Below are positions 16,139 through 25,864 of a stretch of DNA of 64,000 bases, in pieces; position 1 is the first letter of the stretch; every line of letters begins with the position of its first letter. The notes under the pieces are model-generated. The model saw nothing but the letters and a program-made list of their open reading frames with translations. It was not told the DNA's origin and searched no databases. The stretch is from Streptosporangium album (GTDB lineage Bacteria > Actinomycetota > Actinomycetes > Streptosporangiales > Streptosporangiaceae), in contig NZ_JACHJU010000004.1 of the NCBI RefSeq assembly GCF_014203795.1, positions 124,001 through 188,000 on the forward strand, read 5' to 3'. The position numbers and the translations under genes were made by a program.

Positions 16139-17488
16139 CTAACGGGCAGCCTCGTCGAGGAAGGACCTGTCGGGAAGGCCATCGGCTGGTACCAACCGGC
16201 GCCCGGCGGTCGTGGCCATCCGCAGGGGCCACGACGAGACCGAATCGGTGATCTCGTCCAGTCCGGCCGCGGGTTCGTCCTGGAGCCGGTCTCGGGCGAA
16301 GAGCCGGACCAGGTCGTGGAAGTGGTAACGACCCGATGGACCCTCCTGCAGCAGCCCCAGATCGACAAGCTCGTCGAGGACTTCCCATGCCTCTTCCAGT
16401 GACGTGTCACCGACGACCGCGGCGATAGAGGCGTCGAAGTCCTTGCCGGGCACCGACGACAGTCTTCGGAAGACCCGCCGCCCTACCTCCCGGAGCTGCT
16501 CGTAGGAGACGCCGAAAGCATTGGCGATCTTGAGGTCGCCGGCCCTGAGCTGGTCGAGGCGGCGCTCCTCGTTCGACAGCCGGGCGGCGAGGTCGGCGGC
16601 GGTCCACCCCGGCCGGCTGACCAGCCGGTTCCCGACGATGCGCAGGGCCAGTGGCAGACCACCGCATAACTTGGCAAGCTCCACGATCGCCGGTCCGCTC
16701 TCCGAGGGACCGCGCTCGCCCAGGATCCCGGTCAGCAGCACCACGGCTTCCGCCGGCGGCAGGGGACCGAGGCTCAGCCTGTGGACGCCTTCCAGCCCGG
16801 CCAGCAACCGCCGGCTGGTGGCGAGCACCCTGCTGTTCCCCCCGTCCGTGAGCAAGGGGCGTAACTGCTCCTCCGACCCGGCGTTGTCGAGCACGATCAG
16901 CACCCGCCTGTCCTGCAACAGCGATCGGTACAGCGAGGCACGCGCGGCGACGTCCTGCGGTGCGAACCGATCGGCGCCACCGAACGCGCGAAGCAGCTGC
17001 GCCAGGGCGTCACCGGCGCTGATGGGCTGAGCCGACATGCCGTACAGATCCAGGAAGAACACGCCGTCGGGAAAGTCAGGCCGCAGGGCGTGAGCGGCGC
17101 GTACGGCGAGCGTGGTCTTGCCCAGGCCCGCCGGACCGGTGATGAGGCTCGCGTTGGCCTGGACGACGCGGTTCGTCCAGGCCAACTCGGCGGCGCGGCC
17201 GGTGAAGTCGTCGACGGACCGGGGCAGCTCGCACAGGCCGCTCGAGCGTGTCCCATGGTCGCGCAGGCGGCCTTCCCGTGCCAGTTCGCCGAGCTGCTTG
17301 CGGGCGTTCCCGTCGAGTGCGAGCGCGTCGGCCAGAGCGGTGACCGTGCGGTGCTGAGGTCCTGTGCTGCGCCCGCGCTCCATGTCGGACAGGGTGCGGG
17401 CGCTGACCCCCGAGGCTGCTGCGAGCTGTTCGAGGGTCAGCCGTGCCGCGTGCCGGTGGAGGCGCAGCAGCTCCGCGAAACTGGTCAA
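16139..17488 (-). CDS. XRE/NB-ARC regulatory protein (short form)
   Basis: 449 residues. The N-terminal XRE helix-turn-helix (residues ~5-60) includes LTLEQLAAASGVSARTLSDM. The NB-ARC ATPase has Walker A GPAGLGKTTLAVRAAHALRP, Walker B RRVLIVLDNAGS, the sensor RVLATSRRLLAGLEG and GGLPLALRIVGNRLVSR. It stops shortly after the winged-helix segment (RYHFHDLVRLFARDRL) and lacks the TPR tail of the paralogue at 21257, so it is probably C-terminally truncated. The TTG start overlaps the stop of the hydrolase gene, implying coupled translation. Likely an ATP-dependent transcriptional switch; signal unknown. Confidence 0.82.
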   Translation of the reverse strand: MTSFAELLRLHRHAARLTLEQLAAASGVSARTLSDMERGRSTGPQHRTVTALADALALDGNARKQLGELAREGRLRDHGTRSSGLCELPRSVDDFTGRAAELAWTNRVVQANASLITGPAGLGKTTLAVRAAHALRPDFPDGVFFLDLYGMSAQPISAGDALAQLLRAFGGADRFAPQDVAARASLYRSLLQDRRVLIVLDNAGSEEQLRPLLTDGGNSRVLATSRRLLAGLEGVHRLSLGPLPPAEAVVLLTGILGERGPSESGPAIVELAKLCGGLPLALRIVGNRLVSRPGWTAADLAARLSNEERRLDQLRAGDLKIANAFGVSYEQLREVGRRVFRRLSSVPGKDFDASIAAVVGDTSLEEAWEVLDELVDLGLLQEGPSGRYHFHDLVRLFARDRLQDEPAAGLDEITDSVSSWPLRMATTAGRRLVPADGLPDRSFLDEAAR

Positions 17489-18165
17489 CGCGCGGCTGCC
17501 TGGGCGATCACGCCCGCCACCGCAGCCGGGTTGGACACGTAGACGGCGTGGCTGCCGGGCGTTTCGGTTACCGCCGAGCCCGCCCGCTCGGCCATGGCGC
17601 GCTGCGCGGGCGGCGGGATCATCCGGTCGTCGGTGGCCACGAGGTACCAGCTGGGCTTGTGCCGCCAGGCGGGTTCGCTGACCGCGCCGCCGAGTGCGTC
17701 CACGCCCCAGGGCACCTGCGAGTCGGCCATGAACGCGGCCTGCCCGGCAGGTAGGTCACCGGCGAACGAGCCGTGGAACTTCTCCCGGTCCAGGAACAGG
17801 AACCCGTCCACCGGCGGCAGGATCGGCGGGACCGGCGCGCCGGGCGGCGGGTCGGCGATGAGCGAGTTGACCGACTCGCCCTTGTCGGGGGCGAAGGCGG
17901 CGATGTAGACCAGCGCCGCCACGGACTCGTGGGTGCCCGCCTCGGTGATGACCACGCCGCCGTAGGAGTGGCCGACCAGCACGACCGGGCCCTCTTGGGC
18001 GTCGATGACCTGCCGGGTGGCGGCGAGGTCGCCATCCAGCGACACGGTGGGGTTCTGGACGACGGCGACCTGGTAGCCGTCCTGCTTCAGCAGGTCGTAG
18101 ACGCCCTGCCAGCCGGACCCGTCCACGAACCCGCCGTGGACCAGGACGATGCGAGGTGTACTCAT
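17485..18165 (-). CDS. Alpha/beta hydrolase
   Basis: About 226 residues starting MSTPRIVLVHGGFVDGSGW. The oxyanion loop is HGGFVDGSGW, the nucleophile elbow GHSYGG (Ser near 79), the acid is probably in DRMIPPPAQRAMAER, and the histidine in TPGSHAVYVSNP. This subgroup includes many uncharacterised actinobacterial esterases. It lies between the LAL regulator (stop 18 nt upstream) and the XRE/NB-ARC gene, with which it overlaps by 4 bp. A GTG 9 nt earlier is an alternative start. Confidence 0.85.
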   Translation of the reverse strand: MSTPRIVLVHGGFVDGSGWQGVYDLLKQDGYQVAVVQNPTVSLDGDLAATRQVIDAQEGPVVLVGHSYGGVVITEAGTHESVAALVYIAAFAPDKGESVNSLIADPPPGAPVPPILPPVDGFLFLDREKFHGSFAGDLPAGQAAFMADSQVPWGVDALGGAVSEPAWRHKPSWYLVATDDRMIPPPAQRAMAERAGSAVTETPGSHAVYVSNPAAVAGVIAQAAAR

Positions 18166-18182
18166 GCCAGGCACGCTAGGTC

Positions 18183-20879
18183 TCAGGGCGGGGGGCTCTC
18201 TTGAGTCATTTGACTCCGATTCCTGCTCAGCGCGTCGCGGAGCGCCGCCCGGGAGGTGACACCGAGCTTCGGGAACACCTGGTACAGGTGGTTGGCGACG
18301 GTGCGCGGCGACAGGAGCAGCCGCTCACCGATCTGCTTGTTGGTCAGTCCCACGGCGGCGAGCGTGGCGATCTCCCACTGCTGGGGAGTCAGCTCCGCCG
18401 AGCCTGGCACGGCGGACTGGCCGGTGGCGCGTAGTTCGGCGCTCGCCCGTGTCAGCCAGGGCCGGGCGTCGAGGCTGCGGAAGGTGCCGAGCGCCGCCAC
18501 CAGGTGGACGCGGGCATCGCCGCCGGCCCGGGTACGGCGCAGCCGCTCGCCGTACATGAGCTGCAGGCGGGCCCGCTCGAACGGCCAGCGTTCCGCGCCT
18601 GGGGTGGCCACGGCCGCCTCGAACAGCCGGTTGTCGCCGGACGCCAGGGCCGCGGCGGCGCCGGCGACCATGGCAAGCCGCGGTGAGACCACGGCCAGAT
18701 GCTGCACAGCGGCGGCATGGGCGGCCACCGCGGCGTGGCGGCCGCTGCGCCAGGCGGCCTCGACCAGGTCGGTGATGGTCCACAGCGCGTGCGGGACGTA
18801 GGGCGCCAGCTCGCCCGCCGGGCTGATGGCGGATGCCTGCCGGTAGGCCTCCTCGAAGTCGCCCCTGCTCAGCGCCGCCAGCGCCCCGACCTGCCAGGCG
18901 TAGTACTGGATCGCGCGGGCCCTGCGCGGACTCGCCCATCGCGTCATCTGGTCGGCCAGCGCCGTGGCGGTGCCGTCGTCGCCGCGCGCGGCGGCCAGCA
19001 TGCCCTTCAGGTAGATCCCCGGCCAGGCCAGCAGCTGGTATCCGTGCTGGTCGCACAGCGCGAGGCCCTCCTCCACGACCTGCTGCAGTTCGTCCCACTC
19101 GCCCACCAGGAAGGCGTCGTTGCCGAGCAGGAACAGCGCCTCGATCGCCGAGGTGACGGCCCCGCCGTCCCGGCCGTGGTGGACGACCCGCCACAGTGCC
19201 TCGCGGCACTGCCCGAGCCGGTCGACGTAGGCGCAGGCGATGCCGACGCGGGAGATGCGCGCCGGGATGATCTCCCGCTCCAGCCCCGCGACGACGACCT
19301 CCAGCCGGTCGAGCACTGGCGGCGCCAGGCGCGCCGGGTCGGAGAAGGTCCTGCCGAGGATGTCCAGCAGTTCGGGAGGGCGTGGCTTCAGCCGATCGAT
19401 CGCCGCGTGGAAGGTTTCCCACAGCTCGCCGCGGCCGCCGAAGAAGCACACCATGAGCAGCGAGTACAGGCCCTCGATGAGCGGCTTGTTGTGGGCGTCG
19501 GCCAGCGTCCCGATCCCGCCCGTCATCAGGCGGTGCGCACTGTCCACGTCCCCGTAGCCGTTGAGCAGGTGGTAGGTGCCCGCGACCGCGGTGGGCAGCG
19601 ACTCGCCCCGCCGGTCGGCGCGGCGGGCCTGCTCCAGCAGGCGCGGTGCGTCACGCAGGTCACCGTTCACCACCGAGCCGAGGTAGGCGGCCTCCCCCAG
19701 CCGCCCGGCGCGGCCGATGCCGTCCGGGCTCAGCTCGGCCGCGCGCAGCAGCAGCGTGATGGCGCGCACGCCGTCGCCGCGTAGCAGGTTCGCGTGCGCC
19801 GCCGCCTGCAGTAGCGCGGCGACCTCCTCGTCAGGTCCCTCCGCCACTTCCGCCAGGTGCCAGGCTCGCCGTTCGGGCCGGCCGGCGAGCCGTACGGCCA
19901 GCCTCTGGTGCGCGTGGCGGCGCTGCTCGCCCGTGGCCAGCTCCACCACCGCCGAGCCGATCAAGGGGTGGCGAAACAGCAGCCTCCCCTCGATCCGGAC
20001 CAAGCCCGCCCGTTCCGCGGGAGCCAGCGACTCTCTGTCGAGGATGCTCACGTCGCCGCTGCCCTCCAGTACGGCCAGCAGCAGCTGGTCGTAGGACGCG
20101 GCCGGCAGGTTCCTGATCCGGGCGGCGAACACCGCCTGCAGGCGCCCGCTGAGCGGCAGGACCTGGGGCAGCACGCTGGGTGGCGAGTCGCCCAGCGCGA
20201 CCGGCAGTTCCAGCAGGGCCAGCGGGTTGCCCCGGGCGTCGGCCAGCAGCCGCTGGCAGGCCCGCGGGGCGAGCGCGGGGAAACGCGCGTTCAGCAGAGC
20301 CGCGGCATCCGCCTCGTCGAGCGGCTGCAGTTCGTGGCCGGGCAACCCGCCGTACTCGAAGAAGCCCTCCTCGCCCGAGCGGGACGCGGCGAGCAGCCCG
20401 GCCCTGCTGCCGGTGAGGCGGCGGGCCACGAAGCCCAGGAGCACGGCGCTGGCACGGTCCAGCCAGGCGATGTCGTCGACTACCACCAGCAACGGCTGGG
20501 ACCTGGCGGCCTGGCGCAGGAGCAGCAGGGCCGCGTTGGCAACCAGGAGCTGGCCCGGTGGGGCTCCCTCGCCCAGCCCGAGAGCGACGCTGAGTGCTCT
20601 CTCGTGCGCCGGGCTCAGGCGAGGCAGGTCCGCCAAGAGCGGGTAGAGGACCTGATGGAGCCCGGCGAAGCTCACCTCGGCCTCGAACTGCGAGCCGGAG
20701 CCGTGCAGCACGCGGTGACCGGCGGCCAGCGCTTGCGCCGCGGCGGCTTCCAGCAGCGCGGACTTGCCCACCCCCGCCTCTCCCCGCAGGATGAACGCGC
20801 CGCCTTGACCGACGGCGTCGCCGATCCTGGAGAGATCTCGTTCGCGCCCGATCAGCGGACCACCTGTGATCGCAGCCAC
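18183..20879 (-). CDS. LAL-type LuxR-family transcriptional regulator
   Basis: 898 residues, complete. An N-terminal AAA/STAND ATPase has Walker A LRGEAGVGKSALLEA (about residues 34-48) and Walker B LLVVVDDIAWLD (about 130). A long helical TPR-like middle follows, then a C-terminal LuxR helix-turn-helix: LTPQQWEIATLAAVGLTNKQ, then IGERLLLSPRTVANHLYQVF. Such proteins are usually ATP-dependent activators responding to a small molecule or partner protein. It heads the run LAL-hydrolase-NB-ARC on the minus strand, whose genes it may control. Confidence 0.9.
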   Translation of the reverse strand: MAAITGGPLIGRERDLSRIGDAVGQGGAFILRGEAGVGKSALLEAAAAQALAAGHRVLHGSGSQFEAEVSFAGLHQVLYPLLADLPRLSPAHERALSVALGLGEGAPPGQLLVANAALLLLRQAARSQPLLVVVDDIAWLDRASAVLLGFVARRLTGSRAGLLAASRSGEEGFFEYGGLPGHELQPLDEADAAALLNARFPALAPRACQRLLADARGNPLALLELPVALGDSPPSVLPQVLPLSGRLQAVFAARIRNLPAASYDQLLLAVLEGSGDVSILDRESLAPAERAGLVRIEGRLLFRHPLIGSAVVELATGEQRRHAHQRLAVRLAGRPERRAWHLAEVAEGPDEEVAALLQAAAHANLLRGDGVRAITLLLRAAELSPDGIGRAGRLGEAAYLGSVVNGDLRDAPRLLEQARRADRRGESLPTAVAGTYHLLNGYGDVDSAHRLMTGGIGTLADAHNKPLIEGLYSLLMVCFFGGRGELWETFHAAIDRLKPRPPELLDILGRTFSDPARLAPPVLDRLEVVVAGLEREIIPARISRVGIACAYVDRLGQCREALWRVVHHGRDGGAVTSAIEALFLLGNDAFLVGEWDELQQVVEEGLALCDQHGYQLLAWPGIYLKGMLAAARGDDGTATALADQMTRWASPRRARAIQYYAWQVGALAALSRGDFEEAYRQASAISPAGELAPYVPHALWTITDLVEAAWRSGRHAAVAAHAAAVQHLAVVSPRLAMVAGAAAALASGDNRLFEAAVATPGAERWPFERARLQLMYGERLRRTRAGGDARVHLVAALGTFRSLDARPWLTRASAELRATGQSAVPGSAELTPQQWEIATLAAVGLTNKQIGERLLLSPRTVANHLYQVFPKLGVTSRAALRDALSRNRSQMTQESPPP

Positions 20880-20926
20880 GTACCGACCTTACGCCCGGGT
20901 TTCGCGCGGTCCAGCTTGCCGATCCG

Positions 20927-21147
20927 TCAGGTGGAGATGCTCTCCGGGTCGGCGGGGGCGAGCACGGGATAGCCCTTGGCCTGGAGGCGGCGGACGACGC
21001 CGTTCCAGCCGGAGGCGTCGGCGAAGCCGCCGTGCATCAGCACGATCGTGGGTTTGGCTGAGGAGGTGGCGGTCGCTGCTGAGGCGGGAACGGTGAAAAC
21101 GCGACGGCCAGACCACCGGCAGCAGCAGCGAGCGCGATACGGTTCAT
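20927..21147 (-). pseudogene. Secreted alpha/beta hydrolase, N-terminal fragment
   Basis: The minus strand begins MNRIALAAAAGGLAVAF, a signal-peptide-like start. After a one-base frame change in a GC-rich run near 21095 it continues VPASAATATSSAKPTIVLMH, then GGFADASGWNGVVRRLQAKG, the N-terminus of an alpha/beta hydrolase related to the one at 17485. It stops after ~70 codons at PESIST; the nucleophile elbow is gone. Confidence 0.65.
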
Positions 21148-21256
21148 GACTCTCCGACGAGGGCAATGGACCGGGAGCTGGAGGTGGCACAGCTCCCGTG
21201 CCCCCATACAAGTGGCGCTCGGGACACCAGACCATGCAGAACAGCACACAGAACTG

Positions 21257-23458
21257 TCAGGCGAGATCGCGGCAGCGGCTGCTCGCCTCGGCGTCTCCGA
21301 CTTCCTCGTACACCTCGGCCGCCCGCGCGTACGCGCTGCGGCTCTCCTCGCTCCGGCCCTCCTCGGCCAGCAGGGCCGCCAGTGTCTCCAGGGAGCGGGC
21401 CTGCTGCGATGGTAGCTGGGCCTGCTCCATGAGGCTGATCGCCTCGGTGAGCTTGAAGATGGCTTCGGATCGGTGGCCGAGCAGCGCCAGGCATTCGCCG
21501 ATGCGGGCGAGCGCGATGGGCCGGGTGAACGCCACCACGCTGGGCCTCATCCCCGACCGGTTGTCGTTCAGCAGGCCCCACAGCCCGAGGTACTGCTCCA
21601 GTGCCTCGGTGTGGCGTCCGGCGTCGCGCAGGCAGGTGCCGAGGGCGCCCAGGCACTGGCTGTAGGAATCGATGTCGCCGCTGGCCTTGAACATCTCCGC
21701 CGCCCGGGTTTCTGACGCGATGGCCTCGCTGAGCCGTCCGAGACTGCGAAGCGCGCCTCCCGCGTTGTGGTGAGCCGAGGCCATCTCGTCCGTGGCGCCG
21801 CTTCGGGTGGCGAGGTCCAATGCCTGGGCCGTGTACCGCAGCGCGGTCTCCGGGTCGTCACGCGGGACCAGATGGACCCAGGCAAGCAGGTTCAGCTGGT
21901 TGGCCTGCCGGGCCTGATCGCCCAGGGCGGCGGCGGCATCGGCGCCGAGGGTGAAGACCTCGAGCCAGTGCGGCGCGTGCATCCACCGGTCGGAGAACCA
22001 GTCCAACGACTCGGCGCAGTCCAGGACCGCCGAGTGCCGACCCGTGCCCGCCGCGGCGCGCAACGCGCCCATCCAGTTGTCCACGTTCACGCGCAGCCAA
22101 CGGTCAGCTTCCTCCGGAGAGGACAGGCCGCTGGCGGCCTGTCCATGGCCGGATTCGAACCACCGCCCGGCACCGGTGGCCATCTGCAGCAGCCACGACG
22201 TCACCGCCTCGGTGACCGTCTCCCGCTCGGCCACCGTGTCCTCCTGCTGGAGGCGGTCGTCGGCGAACAGGCGGACCAGATCGTGGAAGCGGTAGCGGCT
22301 CGCCGCGCTGTCCTGCAGCAGGCCGAGATCGACGAGCTCGTCCAGCACGTCCCAGGCGTCCTCGACGTCGACCCCGCCCACGACGGCGGCGAGCGTGGCG
22401 TCGAAGTCCCGTCCGGGGATGAGGGACAGCCGCCGGAAGACCTGGCGCGATGAGCGGGTGAGCTGCTCGTACGACATCGCGAACGCGTTGGCGATCTTCA
22501 GGTCGCCTGCCTTGAGCTGCTCCAGGCGCCCTTGCTCGTTCCCCAGGCGGGCGGCGAGCTCGGCGGCCTTCCAGCCGGGCCTGCTGACCAGCCGGTTGCC
22601 GATGATGCGCAGCGCGAGCGGCAGGCCGTCGCACAGCTCGACGAGCCTGGAGATCGCCGCTCCGTCGTCGGAGGCGCTGCGCCCTTTCAAGATCCCGGTC
22701 AGCAGTTCGGTGGCCTCCAGCAGGGGCAAGGGGCCGAGGCTGAGCCTGCGGACGCCTTCCAGCCCGGCCAGCAACCGGCGGCTGGTCACCAACGCTCGGC
22801 CCACGCCGTCGCCGGGCAGCAACGGCCGGACCTGTCCCTCGGAAGCCGCGTTGTCGAGCACGACGAGCACGCGCCGCTGCCGCAGCAGCGATCGGTACAG
22901 GGACGCACGCCCGGCGACGTCAGCGGGGATCTCCTGCTCGATGACACCGAGCGCGCGCAGCAGCAGCGCCAGGGACTCCGTCACGGGCATGGGGTGGGAC
23001 GACATGCCGAATAGATCGAGGAACAGCACGCCGCCGGGGAAGTCCGGCCGCAGAGCGTGCGCGGCGCGAACGGCGAACGTCGTCTTGCCCAGCCCGGCGG
23101 ATCCGGTGATGAGTCCCACGCCCGCGGCGCCGGGCGCACCCCGGGGGCGGACCAGCTCGGTGGTCCAGGTCAGCTCGGCGGTCCTGCCGGTGAAGTCGTC
23201 GATTGGTCGGGGCAGATCGCACTGGCCGGTCGGGCGGGTCCAGTGGTCGCGCAGGCGGCCCTCGCGTGCCAGCTCGAGGAACTGGTCGCAGTCGTCGCCC
23301 TCCAGGGCAAGAGCGTCGGCCAGTGCGGTGACGGTGCGATGCTGGGGTCCTTTGCTGCGGCCTCGCTCCATGTCCGACAGCGTCCGGCTGCTGACCCCGG
23401 AGGCTTCGGCAAGTTGCTCCAAGGTCATTCGGGCCGCGCGCCGGTGGCGGCGCAGCAC
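21257..23458 (-). CDS. XRE/NB-ARC/TPR regulatory protein (long form)
   Basis: 733 residues. The XRE helix-turn-helix (MTLEQLAEASGVSSRTLSDM) opens the protein, followed by an NB-ARC ATPase with Walker A GSAGLGKTTFAVRAAHALRP, Walker B RRVLVVLDNAAS, and CDGLPLALRIIGNRLVSR, the winged-helix segment RYRFHDLVRLFADDRL, then about seven TPR-like helices to the C-terminus. It is a full-length paralogue of the gene at 16139. The start is doubtful: the open frame upstream of GTG 23458 is non-homologous sequence from the IS256 remnant, so the first ~8 residues (compare FAELLRLHRH in the paralogue) may be lost. Confidence 0.84.
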   Translation of the reverse strand: MLRRHRRAARMTLEQLAEASGVSSRTLSDMERGRSKGPQHRTVTALADALALEGDDCDQFLELAREGRLRDHWTRPTGQCDLPRPIDDFTGRTAELTWTTELVRPRGAPGAAGVGLITGSAGLGKTTFAVRAAHALRPDFPGGVLFLDLFGMSSHPMPVTESLALLLRALGVIEQEIPADVAGRASLYRSLLRQRRVLVVLDNAASEGQVRPLLPGDGVGRALVTSRRLLAGLEGVRRLSLGPLPLLEATELLTGILKGRSASDDGAAISRLVELCDGLPLALRIIGNRLVSRPGWKAAELAARLGNEQGRLEQLKAGDLKIANAFAMSYEQLTRSSRQVFRRLSLIPGRDFDATLAAVVGGVDVEDAWDVLDELVDLGLLQDSAASRYRFHDLVRLFADDRLQQEDTVAERETVTEAVTSWLLQMATGAGRWFESGHGQAASGLSSPEEADRWLRVNVDNWMGALRAAAGTGRHSAVLDCAESLDWFSDRWMHAPHWLEVFTLGADAAAALGDQARQANQLNLLAWVHLVPRDDPETALRYTAQALDLATRSGATDEMASAHHNAGGALRSLGRLSEAIASETRAAEMFKASGDIDSYSQCLGALGTCLRDAGRHTEALEQYLGLWGLLNDNRSGMRPSVVAFTRPIALARIGECLALLGHRSEAIFKLTEAISLMEQAQLPSQQARSLETLAALLAEEGRSEESRSAYARAAEVYEEVGDAEASSRCRDLA

Positions 23459-23512
23459 CTGGCCGCGTCCAGGGAGGTGGTGTTTGAGAAGGCCACCCGT
23501 AATCGGTGACTA

Positions 23513-24190
23513 TTAGGAAGCAATCGCCTCAATAGTCACTTTAGCATCGTTTGTCTTATTTTTAGAATCGGGTGAATCGGTGTTCTTGCGACACTCGGCG
23601 AGGACCTCCAGCCCCATATAGCGGCGCTGTTCGGTCCACTCGTCGTTCTGCTCGGCCAGTACCGCGCCGACGAGCCGGACGATCGAGTCGCGGTTGGGGA
23701 AGATACCGACGACGTCGGTCCGCCTCCTGATCTCCTTGTTCAGGCGCTCCTGAGGGTTGTTGCTCCACGTCTGACGCCAGACGGCTTTGGGGAAGGCGGC
23801 GAAGGCCAAGATGTCCTCGCGGGCCTCGTCCAGATGCTCGGCCGCCTTCGGGTACTTGGCCTCCAGTACCTGCACGACATGACGATGCTGGGCATAGACC
23901 GACTCGGCGTCAGGCTGCTCGAAGATGGTGCGCAGCATGGTGGCCACCCATGGCTGGGCCGACTTCGGAACGCGCGTGATCAAGTTTCGCGCGTAGTGGG
24001 TTCGACACCTCTGCCAGGATGCGCCCGGCAAAGTGGAGGCGATCGCGTCGCGCAGCCCGGCGTGGCAGTCGGAGGTCACCATCAGCACGCCGGACAGGCC
24101 GCGGGCGACCAGGCCGCGCAGGAACGCCAGCCAACCCGCGCCGTCCTCGCTGGAGACGACGTCCAGGCCTAGATCACCCGCACACCATCT
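23513..24190 (-). pseudogene. IS256-family (mutator) transposase, C-terminal part
   Basis: DDE transposase remnant. It is recognisable from LGLDVVSSEDGAGWLAFLRG onward, with LSGVLMVTSDCHAGLRDAI (catalytic Asp), PGASWQRCRTHYARNL, AVWRQTWSNNPQERLNKEIR (catalytic Glu region), RTDVVGIFPNRDSIVRLVGA and a normal C-terminus. The N-terminal half is missing upstream of ~24190. Its insertion lies at the 5' end of the NB-ARC gene at 21257. Confidence 0.86.
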
Positions 24191-24445
24191 CCCTGGACGT
24201 GAACCAGCACACACCTCTGCAAAGCTGGCTGGAGCGACCATGGGAGTTACCCTCTCTCACCCCGAATGATCATTCATCGTAAGGGATCCGGCGCGACTTG
24301 CCCGTTGCGGGGCAGATGCCACAAGGAGGTGCCTGTCGATCGCGCGGCTTCGGCTGATCGTGTCCCTGCGGGTGAGAAGACGTTCGGAATTGCGTGAGCC
24401 CCGGCCCCGTGAACATGGGACCGGGCCGGATTTCGAGGTTATCGG

Positions 24446-24606
24446 TCAGTCGGTTGCCTTGGCCGCGGATTCGATGAGGCGGGTGGTCAGGTCCGGCCGG
24501 CTGATCATGGCGACGAGGGAAGCGCCCTTGGCCTCGACGACGTGGGCCTTGGCACGCTGGTAGAAGAAGCGCTCCAGCGCGGGCGGGATGGCCTTGTCCT
24601 CAGTGA
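24446..24606 (-). pseudogene. Alpha/beta hydrolase, C-terminal fragment
   Basis: About 52 codons: DKAIPPALERFFYQRAKAHV, then VEAKGASLVAMISRPDLTTR and LIESAAKATD-stop. This is the lid/catalytic-His end of small actinobacterial alpha/beta hydrolases (PPALQR, GASHVVMISHP in relatives); here the usual His is Leu. The rest is cut away between two transposon remnants. It may be the other end of the hydrolase fragment at 20927. Confidence 0.6.
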
Positions 24607-24707
24607 GGGAGTTCCATCCTGTTTCCGCAGGTAGAACGGGCTGGTGTGGTGGCGGTCAGGTGTGAACGTCGTGGTAGCAGGGCAAGATCATGGAAGTAGA
24701 TCACCTG

Positions 24708-25379
24708 TCAGCGGGCGACTTCGAGGCGGGTGAGCACCAGCAGGGCGCGTAGCAGCGCGGTGGCATGCCGGGCGTTCAGGCGCAGCCGGGTCAGTACCCG
24801 CCAGTTCTTCAGGTCGCCCAGGTCGAAGCGGCGCAGCCAGGCGGTGATCTTGTTGTGGCGGGCGGTGGTGATCTCGCTGGAACGGCCCGGCTTGGCGGAG
24901 GAGATCCAGATCAGGTTGCCTTGCTCATCGGTGAGCGCGAGGAACGACAAGCCGTGGACCTTGTGTTTGCCGGAGTAGTTTTTGCGGTTGGCCTGCCCGG
25001 TGCGGCGGCGGGTACGCACCAGCGTGCCGTCCAGCAGCACGACCTGCCCACCGGCCTTGGCGATCTGTTTCAGGATGCGGTCCAGGCGTGGGGCGCGCGC
25101 GGCGAGCAGGTCGATGACCTCCAGCACCCAGCGGCGGATGGTGGAGGCCGACACGTTGTTGCCGCCGGCCATGTCAGCCAGGCGCCGGTCGTGGCGCAGG
25201 ACGGCGAGCACGATGAGCGCGATCTTCCCGGACGGCGGTTTCCGCCGGCGGGATCCGATCGCCTTCAGGTGGCCGCGTAGCAAGCCGGCCACCAGAGTGA
25301 GGGTCTTGGTCGACAGCGGCAGACGGCACTGGTAGACAGCAGACGGCGCGTCCTCGGCGAGTGTTTTGGTTGTTCTCAC
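24708..25379 (-). pseudogene. IS5-family transposase with internal deletion
   Basis: 223 codons in one frame. The N-terminus (TKTLTLVAGLLRGHLKAIGS) and helix-turn-helix (NNVSASTIRRWVLEVIDLLA) are intact, as is the first DDE segment (GGQVVLLDGTLVRTRRRTG). The sequence then jumps from WLRRFDLGD straight to LKNWRVLTRLRLNARHATAL, the extreme C-terminus. The middle, with the second catalytic Asp and the Glu, is deleted in frame, so the product would be inactive. Confidence 0.78.
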
Positions 25380-25484
25380 ACACCGCCATGCCCCTGCCGG
25401 GGGCGCGCTACGTCACCGCCGTACCGGCGTCCGCAGGCATCACCCCTGGTCAGGGGTGCGAGATAGGCGTCTCGGGGGTGCTGG

Positions 25485-25745
25485 TCAGGACGGCGGGGCG
25501 AACGCTCCGGCCGCGGTCTTGCGCAGCCGGCCCCGCTCGACCAGCCGGTTCGGCTTGGCCCGGGTGCCTTCTACCTGGCCCGGTTCGACAGACAGGCCCA
25601 GCTGCTCACAGATCGTCTTGCAGGACAGCGGAGCCTGGCCGGGGCACACCGCGGAAAGCAGCGCCTGGTAGTCGGCGGGAAGCACATGCACCCCGGCGGC
25701 CTCGTGCCGGAAACAGATCAACCGGCCGCCGGGCGGCAACTGCAA
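25485..25745 (-). CDS. Insertion-sequence-associated small protein (fragment)
   Basis: 86 residues: a variable start, then HVLPADYQALLSAVCPGQAP, ICEQLGLSVEPGQVEGTRAK and LVERGRLRKTAAGAFAPP. The end is a winged-helix-like segment (VEGTRAKPNRLVERGRL) seen in accessory proteins next to actinobacterial IS5-type transposases. A longer relative with the coiled-coil N-terminus is encoded at 57208-57624. It lies 100 bp upstream of the IS5 remnant on the same strand. Function unknown; probably a leftover of the element. Confidence 0.5.
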   Translation of the reverse strand: MQLPPGGRLICFRHEAAGVHVLPADYQALLSAVCPGQAPLSCKTICEQLGLSVEPGQVEGTRAKPNRLVERGRLRKTAAGAFAPPS

Positions 25746-25864
25746 GGCGCGGTCGGGCGGGTCACGATGCTGGCTCGACCAGCAGTGGCTGGATCAACAG
25801 GCACAGGCGCTGGATGAGGGACCGGCCGTGTCCACCGGGACTCCGTGGGCGGGCGCAACAGCGG

